NCBI GenBank assembly: GCA_019192455.1
Contig: JAHCML010000009.1
Location: 150,913 to 197,699, forward strand
DNA: 46,787 nucleotides
From: Alphaproteobacteria bacterium SS10
Lineage (GTDB): Bacteria > Pseudomonadota > Alphaproteobacteria > TMED2
Reading direction: 5' to 3'
In this document: positions 38,241 to 46,454 of the stretch, piece by piece
How the letters are laid out: every line of letters starts with the position of its first letter
Numbering within the stretch: position 1 is the stretch's first letter
Made by a program: the position numbers and the translations under genes
The notes under the pieces: generated by a model
The model's database searches: none
Seen by the model: only the letters and a program-made list of their open reading frames with translations
Told to the model about the DNA's origin: nothing

Positions 38241-38291
38241 CTGCGAGCACGACACAAACCGACAACCAATTGTTCTTTTAAGGGTAAATCG

Positions 38292-38792
38292 ATGACTGGA
38301 CGCGTTTGGACAAAAGCATTGGCACTGGCCGCAGCTAGTGCCGTTGGAAACCCCGCAGCTGCCCAAAACGAGGCTGCAACTGAAACCTATGACATTCGGG
38401 CTGAATGGTTGGACCCGGCGGTGGTCGACCACCCCAAAGCCCATGACCGGATCATGACCGAGCTGGCCAATCACTACCCGGTTAGCCGCCGCACTTTGGA
38501 TGAGCTGGGCCTGAACAGCGCTGCGGCCAGTGCCTTCGCCGAGGCCCGCAATCGTGGTGACCTGTTCTTGAAGCTCAACGAGACGGATCGAGAGTGGTGG
38601 AAAGACACCCAGCCGCAGCTTGAGCAGATCATGGATGACTATCGCACCCGAGAGCGGAACCGCTCACTTGCGGTTTTGGGCACCATCGGTGTTGCCGGCG
38701 CGGGCGGTTTGGCAGCCTGGAAGATCCGCCGTCGCCGCAAGGACAAAACGGCAGAAACGGCCGCCCCATCCGGGCCTAAGCGCAGCCCATAA
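38292..38792 (+). CDS. Small periplasmic single-pass protein, paralogous family member 1
   Basis: The 166-residue protein has a signal peptide (cleavage near AAAQ, residue 25). The periplasmic domain has EWLDPAVVDH and AFAEARNRGDLF, then EWWKDTQPQLEQIM with Trp102-Trp103. One membrane helix (SLAVLGTIGVAGAGGLAAW, about 125-143) and the Arg/Lys cluster IRRRRKDK follow, so the C-terminus is cytoplasmic. AAGGGT at 38280-38285 precedes the ATG. Four further copies follow at 38839, 39553, 40122 and 42994 (minus). Copy 1 has the most divergent middle: the G-E-L-P motif of the others is GDLF here. The function is unknown. Confidence 0.8.
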   Translation: MTGRVWTKALALAAASAVGNPAAAQNEAATETYDIRAEWLDPAVVDHPKAHDRIMTELANHYPVSRRTLDELGLNSAAASAFAEARNRGDLFLKLNETDREWWKDTQPQLEQIMDDYRTRERNRSLAVLGTIGVAGAGGLAAWKIRRRRKDKTAETAAPSGPKRSP

Positions 38793-38838
38793 CGCCGAGC
38801 CCTCAAGCCAACAGCATTTTCATTTGAAGGAGTTTTCC

Positions 38839-39423
38839 ATGTCTAAGTTTCGTAAAGGGCCTATCGCCCTCGCAGCCATTGCCGGTCTAACCTTTGGTGG
38901 TTCGGCACTCGCCAGCGGGCCGGATGCCCAGCAGCCCACCCAAACGGCTGCGGTCACTCAAACCGTTGAAGCGCCAGCACAGGCCCACGCGCAGACCGCG
39001 GTGCGGGTACATCCCGACCTGCTGGATGACTGGGCCGTCGACCGCCCCGACATTCAAGAAGAGCTGGTTGCCTCCCTCATGCCGCGCCACGCGATCATGG
39101 GTCAGTATCTGGACCGTGGTTTCACCACCGAGGCTGCTGGCGCCCTGACCCGGGCTAATAACCATGGTGAACTGCCGCGCGCGCTAGAGGGTGAGGCTGC
39201 TGGCGATTGGTGGCAACGCGCCGAGCCCGTGCTGTTTGAGAAGATGGCCGAGTACAAGGCCCAGCGGGACTTGCCCCTGCAGGTTGCCGGTGGTCTGGCT
39301 GGTCTAATGGCGCTGACAATGGTGGGCGGTGCGGCCGCCGGTGCCATCCGTCGTCGCAAGGATGGCCCACAAGCCACGGGTGAGGAGCGGCTACGCCAGC
39401 GTTTCGGCGGCATGACGCCGTAA
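38839..39423 (+). CDS. Small periplasmic single-pass protein, paralogous family member 2
   Basis: The start at 38839 follows AAGGAG at 38827-38832 with good spacing. The 194-residue protein has a signal peptide ending near ALAS (residue 26). A Gln/Ala/Thr-rich spacer leads to VHPDLLDDWAV (58-68). The conserved core is ALTRANNHGELPRALEG and GDWWQRAEPVLFEKMAEYKA, with Trp124-Trp125. A helix (VAGGLAGLMALTMVGGAAAG) precedes IRRRKDG and a 20-residue cytoplasmic tail ending FGGMTP. An in-frame start at 38620 would lie inside member 1 and is not used. Only 46 bases separate it from member 1. Confidence 0.82.
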   Translation: MSKFRKGPIALAAIAGLTFGGSALASGPDAQQPTQTAAVTQTVEAPAQAHAQTAVRVHPDLLDDWAVDRPDIQEELVASLMPRHAIMGQYLDRGFTTEAAGALTRANNHGELPRALEGEAAGDWWQRAEPVLFEKMAEYKAQRDLPLQVAGGLAGLMALTMVGGAAAGAIRRRKDGPQATGEERLRQRFGGMTP

Positions 39424-39440
39424 AACAATGGCCTCAGGCA

Positions 39441-39477
39441 TCATTTTATTGGTTCATATTATTTTACAATAAAATGA
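39441..39477. repeat. 11-bp perfect inverted repeat in AT-rich intergenic DNA
   Basis: TCATTTTATTG at 39441-39451 and CAATAAAATGA at 39467-39477 are exact reverse complements, separated by 15 AT-rich bases. It lies 17 bases after the stop of member 2 and about 75 bases before member 3. The arms contain little G or C, so an operator or protein-binding site is likelier than a terminator. A TATGAT-like -10 element lies at about 39499. Confidence 0.6.
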
Positions 39478-39552
39478 CAATCAGGCTCTTTCGTTCACAT
39501 ATGATATACAATAGCCCATACACAAAGAGAGATAATTCAAAGGGTTTCAACA

Positions 39553-40125
39553 ATGTCTACCGGTTGGAAGCAAACACTTTTAGTCGCCGCAACCGCGGCC
39601 CTCACCATGGCTGGACCAGCAGAGGCACAGGCCCAGCCACAGGCAAGCATTTGGCCGTTTCAGGCGAGCCAGGAGGTGCAGGCCATCCCAACCGATAACT
39701 ACCCTGAAATCTCACCAGAGCTTCTTGATGAGGGGATGATTGGCAATCGTAAGATGCAGAAGGCGGCGATTGATGACGCGGCCCGCGGCTATGCGATTGG
39801 CAACACGAAGTTTGATTTGGTCCTGACCACGGATGCGGCCTACACCCTGACCCGCGCCCGTAACTCGGGCGAGCTGCCCGGTGCAAAGGATGGGCAATCC
39901 CCGGCCGATTGGTGGCGCGAGACCGAGCCGAAGATCTTTGAGAAGATGGCCGAATACCGGGCTGAACGTGCCCTGCCATTCCAACTGGCTGGTGCCCTGG
40001 CCGGTGGCTTTGCCCTAATGGTTGGCGGCAGTGCGGCCCTTAGCGCCTATCGCCGTCGTAAGAATGGCCAAGGGCCAGCCAACGACCAGCGCATCGACGC
40101 AACCATGGGTGGCCCAACCCCATGA
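39553..40125 (+). CDS. Small periplasmic single-pass protein, paralogous family member 3
   Basis: The 190-residue protein has a signal peptide (MSTGWKQTLLVAATAALTMA, then cleavage near AEAQ). The spacer is Gln/Ala-rich. The core has ISPELLDEGMIG, DAARGYAIGNTKFDLVLTT, TLTRARNSGELPGAKDGQSP and ADWWRETEPKIFEKMAEYRA, with Trp120-Trp121. A membrane helix (LAGALAGGFALMVGGSAAL) and YRRRKNG follow, with a tail ending GGPTP. It is the closest copy to member 2, especially through the EKMAEY block. AAAGGG lies 10 bases before the ATG. The last four bases overlap the start of member 4 as ATGA. Confidence 0.82.
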   Translation: MSTGWKQTLLVAATAALTMAGPAEAQAQPQASIWPFQASQEVQAIPTDNYPEISPELLDEGMIGNRKMQKAAIDDAARGYAIGNTKFDLVLTTDAAYTLTRARNSGELPGAKDGQSPADWWRETEPKIFEKMAEYRAERALPFQLAGALAGGFALMVGGSAALSAYRRRKNGQGPANDQRIDATMGGPTP

Positions 40126-40712
40126 GGTCACGTTCAGCTAGCACCCCCTCAACCAACCCCTCAACGCGGTGGAAGAACCGGCTTCTGACGGCCGCCGTGA
40201 CCGCCATGACCATGGGTCCACCATTGGCTGCCAATGCACAGGACATCTCTTACGAGCAGCCACCAGCCCAGATATCCCAAGGCGCGCTGATCGACCATGA
40301 TCTGCTCGATGATGCGGTTATCGGTGACATCAAGGCCCAGCGCCAGATCATTGGAGCCGCGGCCAAGGGCCATGCCATTGCTGATCCCAGCTTTGATGGT
40401 ATGGGGCTGAGCCGCCGTGCTGCCCATGCCCTAACGGCCCTGCGCAATAATGGTGACCTACCAGGGGCCGCAGAGGGCCAGGACCCAGCAGAGTGGTGGC
40501 AACAGGCCGAGGGTAAGATCAAAGAGCATGTGGCGGACCAACGCCTCGCCGATGCCATTGGCGGCGGTATCCTAATCGCCGGTCTGGTCGGCATGGGGCG
40601 CGCCCTGATGGTTGGCAATATCGATGGCAACCAACCCGCCCGTCGTCGCCGCAGTGAGGATGAAGGACCCAGCCCGTCCCAATCGGGTCCGCGGACTGGC
40701 CCTAGGCCCTAA
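40122..40712 (+). CDS. Small periplasmic single-pass protein, paralogous family member 4
   Basis: The start codon overlaps the stop of member 3 in ATGA, so translation is probably coupled. The 196-residue protein has a longer n-region (about 20 residues with Arg/Lys) and a signal peptide ending near ANAQ (residue 40). The core is IDHDLLDDAVIGDIKAQRQI, ALTALRNNGDLPGAAEGQDP and AEWWQQAEGKIKEHV, with Trp125-Trp126. The helix (GGGILIAGLVGMGRALMVG) and ARRRRSED follow. The tail is Pro/Ser/Gly-rich. It lacks the EKMAEY stretch of members 2 and 3. The function is unknown. Confidence 0.8.
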   Translation: MRSRSASTPSTNPSTRWKNRLLTAAVTAMTMGPPLAANAQDISYEQPPAQISQGALIDHDLLDDAVIGDIKAQRQIIGAAAKGHAIADPSFDGMGLSRRAAHALTALRNNGDLPGAAEGQDPAEWWQQAEGKIKEHVADQRLADAIGGGILIAGLVGMGRALMVGNIDGNQPARRRRSEDEGPSPSQSGPRTGPRP

Positions 40713-40817
40713 TCCCTGAACCCAAAGGTAACCGGGTAAAGCGACTGGCCTTGATCGGCGCGGTGACGGTATACCGGTCTGGTTGGCTATCCCTCGACCA
40801 ATCGGCCCCCTAGCCCC

Positions 40818-42488
40818 ATGTCCCTGTTTGACCTGGCTGACCAACTCCACGGTCCCAGCGCGCTCAACCCCGCCACGCCTGAATGGGCCGATGCGGTGGA
40901 TCGGTTCCTGGCCGCGCTGGTCCAGCAGCCGCTGACGGATGAGGCCAGCTTTGGCCGGGTTGAGCAGGTGCTGGTGTTTTGCCTCGCCCAGCAAAACGCC
41001 GATCTTGATCAGGTTGGCAATTTTGCGCTCTCGCTGCTGTTCAACACCGGGATCGTTGGCCTGATTGATCAGGCGATGGCCACCGATCCAACGGGGCGCA
41101 GCCTTTGGTTTCTGGCTAACCCCACGCTAAGGCGCCTGGTGTCCTCACCACTATTGACCAGTCTGCTGACGCTGCGCCCAATTACCAATAGCCATGGTGA
41201 GCGGCTGCTGACTGCCCTCCGACAGGGCCTGCTGTTGGATTGGACCGGTGCGCGCGTCTTGGGGGATGAGCATTGGGGCCTGCTGCTGCCGATCTTGAAT
41301 GCGATGGCGGTCCATGGGGCGATGACCGAATATGCCTGGATGATTGAGGATGGCGCCATGGACGCCCTGGTGCCCGCCATCAAGTCACTGGCATCACCGC
41401 CCAGTGCTGAAATGCTGCCCACGCTGATGCTGGCTGCTTGCTATGGGCCGCTGACGGACTGGCCAGAAACCAAGGCAATGGCGCTTAACCATGAGGCGGC
41501 GTTGTTGGCCCTTGGTGTCTCCCCCACCTTGTTCGACTGACACATCAAACGCCCAACCGACCAGCGGCAAAAGGCCGAGGGGATCGCGCAACGGGGCGAG
41601 CTTCAGGGGCAGGTATCCGTCGATGTGGGCCAACATTATGAAGAGAACCCCTATCCGCGCTGGTCGCGCCTGCCATCGCTGCCTGCAATCAATACCGAGC
41701 TCTATCTGACCCATGATTTGGGCTATGAGCCCGAGGGGGCATCAGCGCCGATTGATCAGATTCTGATCGCCGGCTGTGGCACTGGCCAGCAGCCCCTGCA
41801 ACTGTTGATGCTGCTGCGTGATAAGGCCATTGATGCCATGGATTTAAGTCGTGCGAGCCTGGGTTATGCCGCCATGATGGCTGAACGGTATGGGGTGGGT
41901 GATCGCCTCAACCTGTTCCAGGGCGATATCCTTGAGTTGCCCAATCTGGACGCGCTCTATGACCTCATCCAATCCTCAGGTGTGATCCACCATATGGAGG
42001 ATCCGGCGGCGGGGCTTGCCGCCCTGACCGCATGTTTGAGGCCAGGTGGTTGGCTGCGGCTGGGCCTCTATAGCGAAACCGCCCGTCGGCATATTCGTAC
42101 ACTTCGTGACGCCTATGGGCAGGATCAGGATTTGGCCGATCCCGTAACTCTACGTCAGTTGCGGCAGCGCCTATTGGCCGATCAGAGTGAGGCGGCAAAG
42201 CAGGTCAGCCTGATCGCGGATTTCTACACCCTCTCAGGTTTTCGGGATCTGCTGTTTCACCGGCAAGAGCATCGCTACACAATCCCCATGATCGCCGACA
42301 TGCTGCCGGCGGAAGGGTTGGAGTTTATGGGCTTCTCCCTACCCAATCAGGCAGTGCGGGACCAGTACCGGGCAAGCTTCCCCGATGACCCAAATATGCT
42401 GTCGCTTGAGAACTGGCACAGGTTTGAGCAGGCCAACCCCGACACCTTCCTCGCGATGTACAATTTCTGGTGCCGTAGGCCGGGTTAA
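40818..42488 (+). pseudogene. NPYPRW-type SAM methyltransferase, copy 2, broken by in-frame TGA
   Basis: The helical N-terminal part (40818-41540, 240 residues) ends at TGA 41538-41540. The same frame continues without shift through HIKRPTDQRQKAEGIA into QHYEENPYPRWSRL at 41631, then a methyltransferase domain with QILIAGCGTGQQPLQL and SSGVIHHMEDPAAG. Read through, it is 556 residues against 561 for the copy at 33913. The stop falls near Trp245 of that copy (LHWDEP), so TGG to TGA is the simplest account. A separate start at GTG 41625 could express the catalytic half. It is probably decayed or recently damaged. Confidence 0.75.
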
Positions 42489-42994
42489 TAGCGGCGTCCG
42501 GGGCCAGCGCTGGCGAGGGCCGGGCCACTGGTAACGAGCCCAATGATAAGCCCGATGGCCGCTGCACCGATCAACCCACTGCGGATGGAGGTCTTGCGCG
42601 CCTCAATCAGGCCTGGCTCCACATCTTTCCACCATTCAGCCGCTGTCTGGCCGCCAGGCTGGGCATCAGCCGCCCCTAGCACATGCCCCTCATTCCGGTT
42701 CTCCGAAATGATCTTGGCCGCGGTTTCATCCATACCCATGGCCTCCAACCGTTGATTGGAAACCGGTAGCGGGCCGGCGGCGTAATCGATGATTTCACGC
42801 TGGGCTGCGGGATCGTTCTCAGCCTCAGTTTTCAGCAGGTCGGGGTGGATCGTTGGGTACGCCACCGGTGCCTCGGCCGTTATCTCATGGGTTGGCGTTT
42901 GCGTGTCAGGGCCGCTGGCAAAAACGGAAGCCGGGGCAACGACCATGCCAGCCGCAGCAAGAAGGGTGAGGGGAAGTCCAGCCTTGGGGGCCAT
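42485..42994 (-). CDS. Small periplasmic single-pass protein, paralogous family member 5 (opposite strand)
   Basis: The 169-residue protein has a signal peptide ending near VFAS (residue 27), IHPDLLKTEAE, AAKIISENRNEGHVLGAADA and AEWWKDVEPGLIEARK with Trp121-Trp122. A membrane helix (LIGAAAIGLIIGLVTSGPAL) follows, but the tail is short and less Arg-rich (GPGRRY). It is the only copy on the minus strand. AGGAG precedes the ATG at a spacing of 7 bases. Its stop codon and that of the methyltransferase copy share TTAA, so the two genes end tail to tail. The N-terminal SGPDTQTPT is close to that of member 2 (SGPDAQQPT). Confidence 0.8.
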   Translation of the reverse strand: MAPKAGLPLTLLAAAGMVVAPASVFASGPDTQTPTHEITAEAPVAYPTIHPDLLKTEAENDPAAQREIIDYAAGPLPVSNQRLEAMGMDETAAKIISENRNEGHVLGAADAQPGGQTAAEWWKDVEPGLIEARKTSIRSGLIGAAAIGLIIGLVTSGPALASAGPGRRY

Positions 42995-43236
42995 ATTAAG
43001 TCTCCTGGGGAGGGGAGCCTGACGATAAAAGGTACCGGCGAAGCGATGTATCAGTGATGTCTAGCCCTTGGCCTACGCCCCTCTGTCGAAAGCACCAATC
43101 CCCCGCTGCGGGTCGGCAAGCCCGTGACACCAGTAACCTTGGCGGCCTAGCCCCGCACGCGGTATATAGGCGGCAACAGATCGGCCAGCTTGCATCATCG
43201 CTGGCCCCATAAAGAATAACCTTGAGGAAACCACCC

Positions 43237-44409
43237 ATGCTCGCCAACGCGCCACGCCCGTTTAATCTCGATTTGGGAGAGACCGCCGACATGCTGCGCG
43301 ATAGCGTGGCCGATTTCGCGGCGGCTGAGATTGCGCCCCGGGCGGAGGAGATCGACCGCACCGATGTCTTCCCCGCCGATCTTTGGCAGAAGATGGGGGC
43401 CATGGGCCTGCACGGTGTCACGGTTGAGGAAGAGCTCGGCGGTGCCGGTATGGGCTATGTTGAGCATATGGTGGCGATGGAGGAAATCTCCCGCGCCTCG
43501 GCTTCCGTCGGCCTAAGCTACGGCGCCCATTCCAATCTCTGCGTGAACCAAATCCGCCTGAACGGCAATGATGAGCAGCGGGCCCGCTACCTCCCCAAAC
43601 TGATCTCTGGCGAGCATGTGGGGGCACTCGCGATGTCGGAGCCGGGTGCCGGTTCCGATGTGGTGTCGATGAAGCTGAAGGCGGAGAAGAAGGGCGACCG
43701 CTATATCCTCAACGGCTCCAAGATGTGGATCACCAACGGCCCGGATGCCGAGACGCTGGTCGTCTATGCCAAGACGGACCCGAGCGCCGGGTCACGCGGC
43801 ATCACCGCCTTTATCATTGAGAAGGGGTTTAAGGGCTTCTCCTGCGCGCAGAAGCTGGACAAGCTCGGCATGCGTGGGTCCCACACCGGCGAACTCGTGT
43901 TCCAGGACTGTGAAGTGCCAGAGGAGAATATCCTCGGCACCGAGGGCGGCGGGGTTGCCGTCTTGATGTCCGGACTGGATTACGAACGCGCGGTGCTGGC
44001 CGCCGGGCCGCTCGGCATCATGCAGGCCTGCATGGATATCGTGATCCCTTACGTGCATGAGCGCGAGCAATTCGGCAAACCGATCGGCACCTTCCAGCTG
44101 ATGCAGGGCAAGCTCGCCGATATGTATGTGACCATGAACACGGCCAAGGCCTATGTCTATATGGTGGGCAAGGCTATTGACCGAGGTGAGATCACCCGTA
44201 AGGACGCCGCCGGCGCCATCCTCTACGCCGCTGAAAAGGCCACCTGGATGGCCCTAGAGGCAATCCAATGCCTGGGCGGCAACGGCTATATCAACGAATA
44301 CCCAACCGGCCGCCTCCTCCGCGACGCCAAACTCTACGAAATCGGCGCGGGCACGTCGGAGATCCGACGCATGCTGATTGGTCGGGAACTGTTTGCTGAG
44401 ACGGCCTAG
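43237..44409 (+). CDS. liuA: Isovaleryl-CoA dehydrogenase
   Basis: This FAD enzyme oxidises isovaleryl-CoA to 3-methylcrotonyl-CoA, the step before the carboxylase encoded by mccA and mccB. From the ATG at 43237 (GAGGAAA upstream) it is 390 residues. It has [39 protein letters not shown], the catalytic Glu region [20 protein letters not shown] and the closing [16 protein letters not shown]. These match isovaleryl-CoA dehydrogenases better than other acyl-CoA dehydrogenases. It is separated from the rest of the pathway by about 10 kb of accessory genes. Confidence 0.95.
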   Translation: MLANAPRPFNLDLGETADMLRDSVADFAAAEIAPRAEEIDRTDVFPADLWQKMGAMGLHGVTVEEELGGAGMGYVEHMVAMEEISRASASVGLSYGAHSNLCVNQIRLNGNDEQRARYLPKLISGEHVGALAMSEPGAGSDVVSMKLKAEKKGDRYILNGSKMWITNGPDAETLVVYAKTDPSAGSRGITAFIIEKGFKGFSCAQKLDKLGMRGSHTGELVFQDCEVPEENILGTEGGGVAVLMSGLDYERAVLAAGPLGIMQACMDIVIPYVHEREQFGKPIGTFQLMQGKLADMYVTMNTAKAYVYMVGKAIDRGEITRKDAAGAILYAAEKATWMALEAIQCLGGNGYINEYPTGRLLRDAKLYEIGAGTSEIRRMLIGRELFAETA

Positions 44410-44415
44410 TACTTA

Positions 44416-45306
44416 ATGCAGTTTGAATCTATACAACATTTTCAAAGTGTTTTTGCTTACAATCACTTTGTCTCGCAAGCAGATACCAATTATATCTTGG
44501 CAAAGATATCTGCGCTTGCGGGTTATCATGGGGAGTTTTACTGGAATGCAGCACAGTCCTTAGAAAAATATATGAAGGCGTGCCTGGTTTTAAATGGCCA
44601 TAAAGTAGATCGATTTGGCCATAAAATATTTGATGGATATAAAATTATTGAAGAAAATTTTGAAGAATTTATAAAATTTAAATCAGATTATATTGAAGAG
44701 CTATCAGAGATTATCTCTGTAAGAGATTATAAGTACTATATATCAAAAATTGATAATATGGGGCATCCGGATGTTAGATATGGAATGATCTCATATAACT
44801 TTGGCACAGATGACTTTGTGATTTTTTGCTACCTTAGCCAGTTAATTCGAAGCCTATCGATAGGCTTGGATTGGAAAATTGGACAGTATTTTCCAGAGTC
44901 AGATCCTGGCGCAGATGGATACGAAACATATGGAGACCTTTTGAGAAATAATCCTCTATATCAAATTAGAGAGTTTTATTTTCCGCAAAAATCATATTTT
45001 CCTAAATTTGACAATATTAATCAGATTAGGGATTATATGGATGTAACATATACTGATGTAAATGATATTTTGTCCACTAAGGTTCCAAATACTGTAAATT
45101 GTGAAATACCTTTTTTTAGAAATTCGTTTTTGAATTTACTATTTCATCATATCGGTAAGAGTCCGGATGATTATCTCGCCCGAGAGGGTGCTGAATGGAT
45201 GTTAAATAATATCTATTTGGATAGAGAATCAAAGAAGGTGTTTCGCTTACTTTTGGACGATCCTCAGTATTATTCAGTCGAGATCCTGTCTTCTGCGGGA
45301 GAATGA
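44416..45306 (+). CDS. HEPN-type domain protein on AT-rich DNA
   Basis: The 296-residue protein has an N-terminal HEPN-like region: YHGEFYWNAAQSLEKYMKAC, then LVLNGHKVDRFGHKI, which matches the helix pair and GHK/HDL pattern of HEPN domains. The rest is Tyr/Asp/Phe-rich and not recognised. It has no signal peptide. The DNA is far more AT-rich than the window (one stretch at 44641-44700 is about 15% GC), so it was probably acquired recently. It starts 6 bases after liuA without a Shine-Dalgarno. HEPN proteins often act in RNA cleavage or toxin-antitoxin systems, but no catalytic motif or partner gene is confirmed here. Confidence 0.7.
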   Translation: MQFESIQHFQSVFAYNHFVSQADTNYILAKISALAGYHGEFYWNAAQSLEKYMKACLVLNGHKVDRFGHKIFDGYKIIEENFEEFIKFKSDYIEELSEIISVRDYKYYISKIDNMGHPDVRYGMISYNFGTDDFVIFCYLSQLIRSLSIGLDWKIGQYFPESDPGADGYETYGDLLRNNPLYQIREFYFPQKSYFPKFDNINQIRDYMDVTYTDVNDILSTKVPNTVNCEIPFFRNSFLNLLFHHIGKSPDDYLAREGAEWMLNNIYLDRESKKVFRLLLDDPQYYSVEILSSAGE

Positions 45307-45402
45307 CCGATAGTGTCTCTGGTGCGGATTTATTTCATGTGGTGTTGCCATCAGATATCGGGCCTTTCTTTAGGTTCAGTCTTATGGCTTCAGCGCCTCC
45401 CC

Positions 45403-46347
45403 TCACTCAGACCGCAGCCAGTTCACAAACTGCACGGACCTGGTCCGCGCTTGTTGTTCGCTCGAGATTTCTAGCCAGTAGCCTCTGGGCCCGGTGACCA
45501 CGGTTTGGTCGATGGGGACCAGGCTGCCGGCGGCCAGTTCGTATTCGATCATGTGGCGGTCAACGATGGCGAGGCCGGCGCCGTTCTTGGCCGCCTCTAT
45601 CGCCATTTCTAGCGTGGCGAAATCGAGGGAGGTTTCGGGGAAGTCGCCCCGCGCCTGGCCCGACACCGCGAACCAATCATCCCAGAGTGGCAGGCGCTCC
45701 TCCTCATCCAGCACATGGAACAGGCAGCTATCGGCCATGGCCTTTGGATCGTCGCGCAAGCTGGGCGCGCAAACCGCCATATGCTGCTCGATCAGCAGCT
45801 GGGTGCTTTGCCCCGCCCGCTCCGCCCCGATGCCGAAGCGCACGCTGCAATCCATCCGGATATCGCCATGGGGCCTTGTATAGACCGCCAGATCATAGGC
45901 GGGGAACCGCTCCCTAAACGAATGCAGGCGCCGGGTCAGCCAGCGCGCGGCGAAGGTGGGTGGGGCCAGCAGGTTGATCCGCTGCCGGGCTGAAATGGCG
46001 CGGGTTTCGGCCACTGCCTCATCCAACAGGCCGAAGGTCTCAAATACCCGCTGGTGCAGGCTCGCCCCCTCCGGCGTTAGGGAGATGCTGTTGCCGATCC
46101 GGTGGAACAGGGTGATGTCCAGCGCCTCCTCCAACAGCTTGATCTGGCGGCTGATCGCACTCTGGGTCACGCCTAGCTGTTGTGCTGCCTTGGTAAAGCT
46201 TTGGCACTGCCCCACGGCGGAGAAAGCGCGGAGTGAGGTCAGGCTGGGTGGCGGTGCCTGTTGGGGTGGTGCTGATTGGCCTGCTGATTGGCCTGCCCCT
46301 GTGGGCTCTGTTGTGCCGGTGGCGCTCATCAAACTCAGCTCCTGCAA
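45403..46347 (-). CDS. LysR-family transcriptional regulator, GcvA-like
   Basis: The 314-residue protein has an N-terminal low-complexity stretch (AGQSAGQSAPPQQAPPP) and then a LysR HTH, SLTSLRAFSAVGQCQSFTKA and GVTQSAISRQIKLLE. The substrate-binding domain has FAARWLTRRLHSFRERFP and a C-terminal IVDRHMIEYELAAGSLVP, which are GcvA-type features. The start could be Met1 or Met7. It is divergent from the aspartase-like gene starting at 46401 or 46455 and probably controls it. The effector is not known. Confidence 0.88.
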   Translation of the reverse strand: MQELSLMSATGTTEPTGAGQSAGQSAPPQQAPPPSLTSLRAFSAVGQCQSFTKAAQQLGVTQSAISRQIKLLEEALDITLFHRIGNSISLTPEGASLHQRVFETFGLLDEAVAETRAISARQRINLLAPPTFAARWLTRRLHSFRERFPAYDLAVYTRPHGDIRMDCSVRFGIGAERAGQSTQLLIEQHMAVCAPSLRDDPKAMADSCLFHVLDEEERLPLWDDWFAVSGQARGDFPETSLDFATLEMAIEAAKNGAGLAIVDRHMIEYELAAGSLVPIDQTVVTGPRGYWLEISSEQQARTRSVQFVNWLRSE

Positions 46348-46454
46348 TCATGGCTAGGTCATAACTTAAATGAATGACCCCAGGATTTTGTAATTTGAAA
46401 ATGGCGGAAATACCAGCGACGCTGAGGTTTGATCGGCAATGTTGCGATGACGTC

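Larger units (their letters stand above)
37721..38291. other. 571-base gap with no convincing protein gene
   Basis: The gap separates the divergent CoA-ligase gene and the first small-protein copy. The half nearer the ligase (37820-37920) is AT-rich and probably holds its promoter. The remainder contains several hairpins listed separately and a Shine-Dalgarno (AAGGGT) before the next ATG. An 82-codon minus-strand ORF at 37936-38184 has odd composition and is not accepted. Confidence 0.7.

Noticed and set aside
38292-39423. PEP-CTERM, MYXO-CTERM or GlyGly-CTERM sorting signals at the C-termini of the small proteins
   Set aside because: The helix plus Arg cluster looks similar, but extra residues (about 15-25) follow the Arg cluster and there is no fixed motif before the helix.
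41538-41540. TGA read as tryptophan (alternative code)
   Set aside because: Other genes, for example dapB and nth, end in TGA at the expected length, so TGA is a stop here.
28554-44409. DMSP demethylation or methylmercaptopropionate pathway, from the DmdB-like ligase, hydratase and acyl-CoA dehydrogenase
   Set aside because: The dehydrogenase and hydratase match leucine degradation well and the ligase alone is not proof.
44416-45306. Prophage or integrative element around the AT-rich gene
   Set aside because: No integrase, tRNA or flanking direct repeat is visible.
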